From Mesorhizobium sp. Root552 (GTDB lineage: Bacteria; Pseudomonadota; Alphaproteobacteria; Rhizobiales; Rhizobiaceae), in the NCBI RefSeq assembly GCF_001427285.1, contig NZ_LMFV01000012.1, positions 337,469 through 401,468 on the forward strand: DNA of 64,000 bases, given 5' to 3'. The position numbers and the translations under genes were made by a program. Under the pieces are notes generated by a model. That model saw only the letters and a program-made list of their open reading frames with translations. It was not told the origin of the DNA and ran no database searches. Below are positions 58,850 through 64,000 of the stretch, in pieces. Positions within the stretch are counted from its first letter, which is position 1. The number at the start of each line of letters is the position of its first letter.

Positions 58850-60097
58850 TCAGATGGCCTCGCCCTTCAACAGGCGGGGTGTTCCCGCCGCAAGACCGGA
58901 AGCCTGCCGGATGAAGAACTCCTTGAGGCGGGGCAGGCGCTCGACGATGCCAAGGCCGATGTCGCGCACCGTGCGGACGGGAGCGATATCGTTGGAGAAC
59001 AGCCGGTTCAGCACGTCCGTGGTGACGCCCATCTGCACGGTGTCGAAGCGCCGCCACTGCTGGTAGCGCTCCAGGACGTCGAGCGCGCCGATGTCCTGTC
59101 CAAGCCGGTCGGCTTCCACGACCACCTCGGCAAGTGCCGCGACATCCTTGAAGCCGAGGTTGAGGCCTTGTCCGGCGATCGGGTGGATGCCGTGCGCGGC
59201 ATCGCCGGCCAGCGCAACGCGCGGGGCGACGAAGGCGCGGGCGAGCGTCAGGCCGAGCGGCCACGCGCGCGGCTTGGTCTCCACCTTGATCTCGCCAAGC
59301 TTCAGGCCGAAGCGCCGCTCCAGTTCCGCCTCGAAGACGAGATCGTCGCCGTTCACCAGCTTGTCGGCATCTTCGGTGCGCTCCACCCACACCAGCGACG
59401 AGCGGTTGCCCTTGAGCGGCAAGGTGGCGAACGGACCTGCGGGCAGGAAATGCTCTTCGGCGAGGCCATTGTGCGGCCTCTCATGCGCCACGGTGCAGAC
59501 GATGCCCGACTGGCCGTAGCTCCAGTTGACCGTCTTGATGCCGGCAAGGTCGCGCAGCTTCGACTTCACGCCGTCGGCTGCGACCAGCAGGCGCGCCCTC
59601 AGGGCCGCTCCATCGGCAAGATGCACGGTGACGCCAGCGCCATCCGCATCGAAGCCCTGCACGCCGACGCCCTCGATGATGTCGATGCCAAGTTCGCCGG
59701 CGCGCTTGCGCAAGGCGCCGTTGAGGTCGCGGTTAGCGACCATGTGGGCAAAGGGTTCGCCGGGCGCGACCTCGCCGTCGAAAGTCAGGAACACGGGCCG
59801 CACCGGGTCGGCGGTGCGCGAATCGGTGATCACCATTTCGGTGATGGCCTGGGCTTCGGGCGCGATGTCGTCCCACACGCTAAGACGGTCGAGCATGCGG
59901 CAGGCGGCGGCGGCGATGGCCGAGGCGCGGCCGTCCTTTTGCCACACGCCGGCCGGCGCGGCATCGACGACGGCGACGGAAAGGCTCGGCCTCGCCTGCT
60001 TCAGCGACACGGCCGCGGCAAGACCGACATAGCCCGCGCCAGCCACCAGCACATCCAGTCTGGACTGGCCTTTATCCTCGGCTTTGCGTTCAGCCAT
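58850..60097 (-). CDS. UbiH/UbiF/VisC/COQ6-family FAD-dependent hydroxylase
   Basis: 415 residues from MAERKAEDKGQ. FAD motif VLVAGAGYVGLAAAVSLKQA near residue 17; DG motif LLVAADGVKSKLRDLAG near 158; GD motif VALAGDAAHGIHPIAGQGLN near 278. It hydroxylates the ubiquinone ring precursor in cell-membrane-associated quinone synthesis. Which ring position cannot be told. It is divergent from the tesB gene, the two starts about 100 bases apart. Confidence 0.85.
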   Translation of the reverse strand: MAERKAEDKGQSRLDVLVAGAGYVGLAAAVSLKQARPSLSVAVVDAAPAGVWQKDGRASAIAAAACRMLDRLSVWDDIAPEAQAITEMVITDSRTADPVRPVFLTFDGEVAPGEPFAHMVANRDLNGALRKRAGELGIDIIEGVGVQGFDADGAGVTVHLADGAALRARLLVAADGVKSKLRDLAGIKTVNWSYGQSGIVCTVAHERPHNGLAEEHFLPAGPFATLPLKGNRSSLVWVERTEDADKLVNGDDLVFEAELERRFGLKLGEIKVETKPRAWPLGLTLARAFVAPRVALAGDAAHGIHPIAGQGLNLGFKDVAALAEVVVEADRLGQDIGALDVLERYQQWRRFDTVQMGVTTDVLNRLFSNDIAPVRTVRDIGLGIVERLPRLKEFFIRQASGLAAGTPRLLKGEAI

Positions 60098-60197
60098 TGC
60101 CAAAACCTTTCGTGTTGCCGGCGGCAGCATATGCAGCCTTGACGCGCTGCCATTCCTGTCCGACACCGGCCCGGACACTTCCGGAAAGGGTGCGATC

Positions 60198-61061
60198 ATG
60201 ACGGCAGCCATGGACGAGCTTCTGAGCATACTCGACCTCGAGCGGCTGGAACACAACCTGTTCCGTGGTCGCAGCCCGCAAACCGACTGGCAGCGCGTCT
60301 TCGGCGGCCAGACCATCGCGCAGGCCCTTGTGGCCGCCCAGCGCACGGTTGAACCCAACCGGCACGTCCACTCGCTGCATGGCTACTTCATGCGCCCCGG
60401 CGATACCAAGGTGCCGATCGTCTACGAGGTCGACCGCATCCGCGACGGAACCTCTTTTACCACGCGGCGCGTGGTGGCGATCCAGCACGGCCATGCCATC
60501 TTTTCGCTGGAAGCCTCGTTCCAGCAGGACGAGTTGGGCCTCGAGCACCAGATCCCGATGCCTCTCGACGTTCCGGCGCCTGACACGCTTCTGTCGCAGC
60601 CGGAACTGATCGGAAAGTTCGGCGAGGCGGTGCCCGAAGGCATTCGCCGCTACTGGGAGCGCGACCGGCCCATCGAGATGAAGCCGGTCATGCTCAAGCA
60701 CTACACCAGCCGCGAAAAGCTGGAGCCGAAGCAAAACATCTGGATACGCACCAGCGGCCCCGTTCCGGCAGATCGCGCCATGCAGACGGCGGTGCTTGCC
60801 TATCTGTCGGACATGACATTGCTCGACACCTCGACCTTCGCGCACGGCCGCGCCATCTTCGACCGCGACATCCAGGCCGCCAGCCTCGACCATGCCATGT
60901 GGTTCCACCGGCCGCACGCGCTCGACGACTGGATGCTCTATTCGCAGGACAGCCCCTCCACGCAAGGGTCGCGCGGCTTTACGCGCGGCTCGCTGTTTGC
61001 CCGGGACGGCACGCTGGTAGCTTCGGTGGCGCAGGAAGGCCTGATCCGGCTCAAGAGATAA
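60198..61061 (+). CDS. tesB: Acyl-CoA thioesterase II
   Basis: 287 residues, close to E. coli TesB (286). Double hot-dog fold. Marks: MDELLSILDLERLEHNLFRG, VFGGQTIAQALVAAQRTV near 32, SLHGYFMRPGDTKVPIVYEV near 58, and C-terminal LDHAMWFHRPHALDDWML with the catalytic Asp. It hydrolyses acyl-CoAs of many chain lengths in the cytoplasm. It lies upstream of glnK with a 233-base gap, so no operon link is implied. Confidence 0.92.
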   Translation: MTAAMDELLSILDLERLEHNLFRGRSPQTDWQRVFGGQTIAQALVAAQRTVEPNRHVHSLHGYFMRPGDTKVPIVYEVDRIRDGTSFTTRRVVAIQHGHAIFSLEASFQQDELGLEHQIPMPLDVPAPDTLLSQPELIGKFGEAVPEGIRRYWERDRPIEMKPVMLKHYTSREKLEPKQNIWIRTSGPVPADRAMQTAVLAYLSDMTLLDTSTFAHGRAIFDRDIQAASLDHAMWFHRPHALDDWMLYSQDSPSTQGSRGFTRGSLFARDGTLVASVAQEGLIRLKR

Positions 61062-61088
61062 GCACACTTATTAGGCAATTATTTTTCA

Positions 61089-61107
61089 TTGCTTACTAAT
61101 TAAGCAA
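61089..61107. repeat. Inverted repeat TTGCTTA-CTAAT-TAAGCAA
   Basis: Perfect 7-bp arms with a 5-base centre, 27 bases after the tesB stop and AT-rich. No T-run follows, so it may be a weak terminator or a protein-binding site. Confidence 0.5.
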
Positions 61108-61193
61108 ATCGGATTGCCGCGCGCCCGAAATGTTGCGGCGCATTATGAAGATAATATCGTAAAATCAGTATCTTGACCTCCATGTCCCTCGAT

Positions 61194-61209
61194 TGGCACG
61201 GAGCTTGAT
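61194..61209 (+). promoter_or_regulatory. Candidate sigma-54 (-24/-12) promoter of glnK-amtB
   Basis: TGGCACG-GAGC-TTGAT matches the RpoN consensus TGGCACG-N4-TTGCW at 11 or more positions; the final C of TTGC is A here. It stands about 86 bases before the glnK start. glnK-amtB operons are classically RpoN/NtrC-dependent. No good NtrC site was found. Confidence 0.65.
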
Positions 61210-61294
61210 TGTTCGTGGATGTTCTGCGGTCCCAAGCGGGATGGGCAGGGCCACGTGCAACGCGGGGACCCGCACAAGCAAAGGGCAAGACCTG

Positions 61295-61633
61295 ATGAAA
61301 ATCGTGATGGCTGTCATCAAGCCGTTCAAGCTCGACGAGGTGCGCGAGGCGCTCACCGCCATTGGCGTACAAGGGCTGACCGTCACCGAAGTCAAAGGCT
61401 ACGGGCGTCAGAAAGGGCACACGGAAATCTACCGCGGCGCGGAATACGCGGTGAGTTTCCTGCCGAAACTCAAGATCGAGGTCGCGGTGGACAGCGACGT
61501 TGCCGACAAGGCCGTCGAGGCCATCCGCAACGCCGCCAAGACCGGCCAGATCGGCGACGGCAAGATCTTCGTCTTCGGCATCGACCAGGCCGTGCGCATC
61601 CGCACCGGCGAAACAGACACCGACGCGCTCTGA
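61295..61633 (+). CDS. glnK: Nitrogen regulatory protein PII (GlnK)
   Basis: 112 residues, exact PII length. It senses 2-oxoglutarate, ATP/ADP and nitrogen status. MKIVMAVIKPFKLDEVREAL begins the protein; the T-loop YGRQKGHTEIYRGAEYAVSF carries uridylylated Tyr51; FVFGIDQAVRIRTGETDTDAL ends it. It is directly upstream of amtB, whose channel GlnK plugs under nitrogen excess, so this is GlnK rather than GlnB. Confidence 0.95.
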   Translation: MKIVMAVIKPFKLDEVREALTAIGVQGLTVTEVKGYGRQKGHTEIYRGAEYAVSFLPKLKIEVAVDSDVADKAVEAIRNAAKTGQIGDGKIFVFGIDQAVRIRTGETDTDAL

Positions 61634-61664
61634 GAGGCCAGTCGACATGCAAATGGAGAAATCA

Positions 61665-63011
61665 ATGAGAATTCCTTCCAATCTCAAGCGGGCGGGATTG
61701 CTGGCGCCGCTCGCTCTTTCGGCTTTCGGGTCCGTTGCCGCCTTCGCACAGGAAGCAGCGCCCGCCGCAGCCGAAGCTGCCGCTCCGGTGCCGGCACTCA
61801 ACAGCGGCGACACCACCTGGATGATGCTTTCGACCATCCTCGTCCTGTTCATGGCGCTGCCCGGCCTTGCGCTGTTCTACGGTGGCCTGGTCCGCTCGAA
61901 GAACGTGCTGTCCATCCTCATGCAATGCACCATGATCACGGCGGTGGTCATCGTCGTCTGGGTTCTGTGGGGCTACTCCTTCGCCTTCGGCGGCGGCACC
62001 AGCCCGTATTGGGGCGGGCTCGGCAAGGTCTTCCTCGCCGGCGTCACGCGGGAATCGGAGACCGGCACCATTCCGGAATTCGTGTTCATCTGCTTCCAGA
62101 TGACCTTTGCCGCCATCACGCCGGCCCTCATCATCGGCGCGTTCGCCGAGCGGGTGAAGTTTTCCGCCGTGTTGCTGTTCGTCGTGTTGTGGGTCAGCCT
62201 GGTCTACTTCCCCATCGCGCATATGGTTTGGGACGCCAACGGCCTCATCTTCGGCTGGGGCGCGCTCGACTTTGCCGGCGGCACCGTCGTCCATATCAAC
62301 GCCGGCATCGCCGCGCTGGTCGGCGCGCTTTTGATCGGCAAGCGCCACGGCTACGGGCGTGACAACATGGCTCCGCACTCGATGCCCTTCACCATGATCG
62401 GCGCCTCGATCCTGTGGGTGGGCTGGTTCGGCTTCAATGCCGGTTCGGCGTTGGCCGCCAACGGCACGGCAGCGCTCGCCATGATCAACACCTTCACGGC
62501 AACGGCAGGCGCGGCCATCGCATGGGCGATCGTTGAAACAGTCGCACGCGGCAAGGCTTCGATGCTCGGCGCTGCCTCCGGCGTCATTGCCGGTCTGGTG
62601 GCGGTGACGCCTGCGGCGGGCTTCGTCGGCCCGGTCGGCGCCATCGTGCTCGGTGCCATCGCCTCCGTCGTCTGCTACTATTTCGTCGCAACGGTGAAGC
62701 TCAAGCTTGGCTACGACGACGCGCTCGACGTGTTCGGCGTGCACGGCATCGGCGGCATCGTCGGCGCGATCGGCACCGGCATCTTCGCCTCGGCTTCGCT
62801 CGGCGGCGTCGGCTACGCCGAAGGCATCACAATGGCCAGCCAGGTGTGGACGCAGATCCTCGCCGTTCTGGTCACGGTCGTGTGGTGCGGCGTCGTGTCG
62901 GCGATCCTCTACAAGCTCGTCGACCTGGTTGTCGGCTTGCGGCCCACGGCTGAAACCGAATCGCAGGGCCTCGACATCACCTCGCACGGAGAAGTGGCCT
63001 ACCATTCCTGA
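61665..63011 (+). CDS. amtB: Ammonium transporter
   Basis: 448 residues from ATG 61665, with GGAGA six bases upstream; in-frame ATGs at 61647 and 61653 are alternatives. A signal peptide ends near SVAAFAQEA, then about 11 helices. Pore His pair: GGTVVHINAGIAALVG near 205 and DVFGVHGIGGIVGAIGTG near 355. GYSFAFGGGTSP, and FGFNAGSALAANGTAALAMI near 265, are family marks. Transports ammonium across the inner membrane under GlnK control. Two hairpins follow. Confidence 0.95.
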   Translation: MRIPSNLKRAGLLAPLALSAFGSVAAFAQEAAPAAAEAAAPVPALNSGDTTWMMLSTILVLFMALPGLALFYGGLVRSKNVLSILMQCTMITAVVIVVWVLWGYSFAFGGGTSPYWGGLGKVFLAGVTRESETGTIPEFVFICFQMTFAAITPALIIGAFAERVKFSAVLLFVVLWVSLVYFPIAHMVWDANGLIFGWGALDFAGGTVVHINAGIAALVGALLIGKRHGYGRDNMAPHSMPFTMIGASILWVGWFGFNAGSALAANGTAALAMINTFTATAGAAIAWAIVETVARGKASMLGAASGVIAGLVAVTPAAGFVGPVGAIVLGAIASVVCYYFVATVKLKLGYDDALDVFGVHGIGGIVGAIGTGIFASASLGGVGYAEGITMASQVWTQILAVLVTVVWCGVVSAILYKLVDLVVGLRPTAETESQGLDITSHGEVAYHS

Positions 63012-63391
63012 CCCCAAAAAGGCGGCCTGACCGGCCGCCTCCATTCCACCCGCCACGGTTATCCATTCCGTGACAGGACTTTTGGCCCGGACATGTTCCG
63101 GGCCTCTTTTTTGTTTCGGGAGCACCGGGACATTCAACAAAAACGCGAACAGCTTCGGATTGGCCGGGGGGATTCGCCTCTTGCGTGCAGGGCGCAACGG
63201 GAAGAAGTTGCGTGCCATTGGGCGAGGGAGCGCCAACGGGCACGAGTGACAGGTCCTGACCTTAAGTGCCTGACCTGCTGGTGAGGTCGATTTAACTCAA
63301 TTGATTCAGACGGATGCCGGATTTCGGCAGTTTGTCGTCCACCATCCGGCGCGGTTCGCTGTCGCAATGAGGAGCGAGAGGAGGAGCAGCA
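63012..63391 (+). other. 380-base gap after amtB
   Basis: No gene seen. It holds AGGCGGCC-TGACC-GGCCGCCT at 63020-63040, a hairpin preceded by an A-run, and the terminator listed at 63084-63112. The rest probably contains the promoter of the purine permease gene; TGACC occurs twice and GACCT-N7-AGGTC once near 63260-63290. No purine riboswitch was recognised. Confidence 0.45.
63084..63112 (+). terminator. Intrinsic terminator after amtB
   Basis: GGCCCGG-ACATGTT-CCGGGCC followed by TCTTTTTT, about 70 bases after the amtB stop. Confidence 0.88.
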
Positions 63392-64000
63392 ATGCTCGAA
63401 GCTTATTTCAAGTTGAAGGAGGAAGGTTCGTCCGTCCGTACCGAAGTTATCGCGGGCGTCACAACCTTCCTGACCATGTCCTATATCATCTTCGTCAACC
63501 CGGAGATCCTGTCCACCACGGGCATGGACCGCAATGCCGTGTTCGTCGCAACCGCCTCGCGGCAGCGCTCGGCTCGTTCATCATGGCCATGCTGGCGCGC
63601 TGGCCGATCGGCATGGCGCCCGGCATGGGCCTCAACGCCTTCTTCGCCTTTACCGTGGTCGGGGCCATGGGCTTCACCTGGCAGCAGGCGCTCGGCGCGG
63701 TCTTCATTTCCGGCGTCATCTTCCTGATCCTGACCGTGACCGGGGTGCGCAGCTGGCTGATCGCGGGCATTCCGCATTCCATGCGCAGCGCCATTGCCGC
63801 CGGTATCGGCCTGTTCCTCGCCATCATCGCGCTCAAGAGTTCCGAGATCGTCGTCGACAATCCGGCGACCCTGGTCGGGCTGGGCGATGTGACCAAGACC
63901 GGGCCGCTGCTGGCTATCCTCGGCTTCTTCATCATCGCGGCGCTCGACGCACTTAAAGTGCGCGGTGCTATCCTGCTCGGCATCCTGATCATCACCGTCC
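63392..64000 (+). pseudogene. NCS2/AzgA-type purine permease, frameshifted and cut by the window edge
   Basis: The ATG at 63392 follows GGAGGAG. Reading begins MLEAYFKLKEEGSSVRTEVI and reaches MDRNAVFVAT in one frame, then turns to nonsense. One frame over, the family sequence continues from ARWPIGMAPGMGLNAFFAFT through FLAIIALKSSEIVVDNPATL to ALDALKVRGAILLGILIITV at the edge. Inserting one base after 63553 (ACC-GCC to ACCTGCC, giving VATCLAAALG) restores one frame throughout, so a single base has been lost. It is either a true mutation or a sequencing error. Intact relatives carry adenine, hypoxanthine or guanine. The 3' end is outside. Confidence 0.85.

Noticed and set aside
61121..61141. 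NtrC site GCGCC-N11-GGCGC upstream of glnK
   Set aside because: Symmetrical, but arm sequence and 11-base spacer do not fit the GCACC-N6-GGTGC pattern.
63240..63391. Purine riboswitch ahead of the purine permease
   Set aside because: Repeated TGACC and a short inverted repeat occur, but no three-way-junction core or loop sequences of the purine aptamer were found.

Overview
The window is GC-rich alphaproteobacterial DNA, most likely from a rhizobial genus such as Mesorhizobium or Aminobacter (order Rhizobiales). This rests on protein character, on codon use, on rhizobial-type palindromic intergenic repeats, on a possible CtrA-type TTAA-N7-TTAA site, and on chromosomal core genes (rplS, leuC, sdhCDAB, glnK-amtB). 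It looks like chromosome, with one AT-richer accessory patch at about 45.7-47.7 kb. I saw no tRNA, rRNA, insertion sequence or CRISPR array. Exact genus is inference.

Region 1 (1-16.0 kb, plus strand) is an aromatic-acid catabolic block. It opens with the tail of a phytoene-dehydrogenase-like flavoenzyme, a MarR regulator and a split IorA/IorB-type 2-oxoacid:ferredoxin oxidoreductase. A second MarR regulator then precedes a tight eight-gene operon. Its first gene is a fused flavin monooxygenase/Old-Yellow-Enzyme reductase of the anthraniloyl-CoA monooxygenase type. It is followed by an SDR, an enoyl-CoA hydratase, an acyl-CoA dehydrogenase, a glutaryl-CoA dehydrogenase, a RidA-like protein, a fused crotonase/3-hydroxyacyl-CoA dehydrogenase and a thiolase. 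Chemically this fits dearomatisation of 2-aminobenzoyl-CoA, loss of the amino group, ring opening and beta-oxidation through glutaryl-CoA. No CoA ligase is visible, so it would have to lie upstream or elsewhere.

Region 2 (16.0-24.9 kb) is a minus-strand operon for a quaternary amine such as betaine: binding protein, ATPase, fused double-domain permease, choline-kinase-like protein and a dimethylglycine/sarcosine-dehydrogenase-like flavoprotein. A DeoR-family regulator is divergent. Two 156-bp palindromic repeats flank the ATPase gene.

Region 3 (24.9-34.4 kb) holds an XRE-cupin regulator, a second glutaryl-CoA dehydrogenase, a class III aminotransferase and a polyamine-type ABC transporter (binding protein, then ATPase and two permeases, separated by hairpins and a four-copy 56-bp repeat array). 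A WYL regulator, an alkyltransferase-like protein without the active-site cysteine, and a DUF1127-like small protein follow on the minus strand.

Region 4 (34.4-45.7 kb) is mixed: SLC13-type carrier, propionyl-CoA synthetase, TauE/SafE permease, ribosomal protein L19, two methyltransferases, an amino-acid ABC transporter lacking a visible ATPase, an MgtC-like membrane protein, and an exported protein divergent from a MarR regulator with a four-cysteine tail. Region 5 (45.7-47.7 kb) is accessory, with one orphan gene, small candidate ORFs and palindromic repeats. Region 6 (47.7-64 kb) is core-like: leuC, two GGDEF proteins, small exported proteins, sdhCDAB, a YceH-family protein, OsmC-like, YbaK-like, UbiH-like, TesB, glnK-amtB under a sigma-54-type promoter, and a truncated NCS2/AzgA purine permease that carries an apparent one-base deletion.
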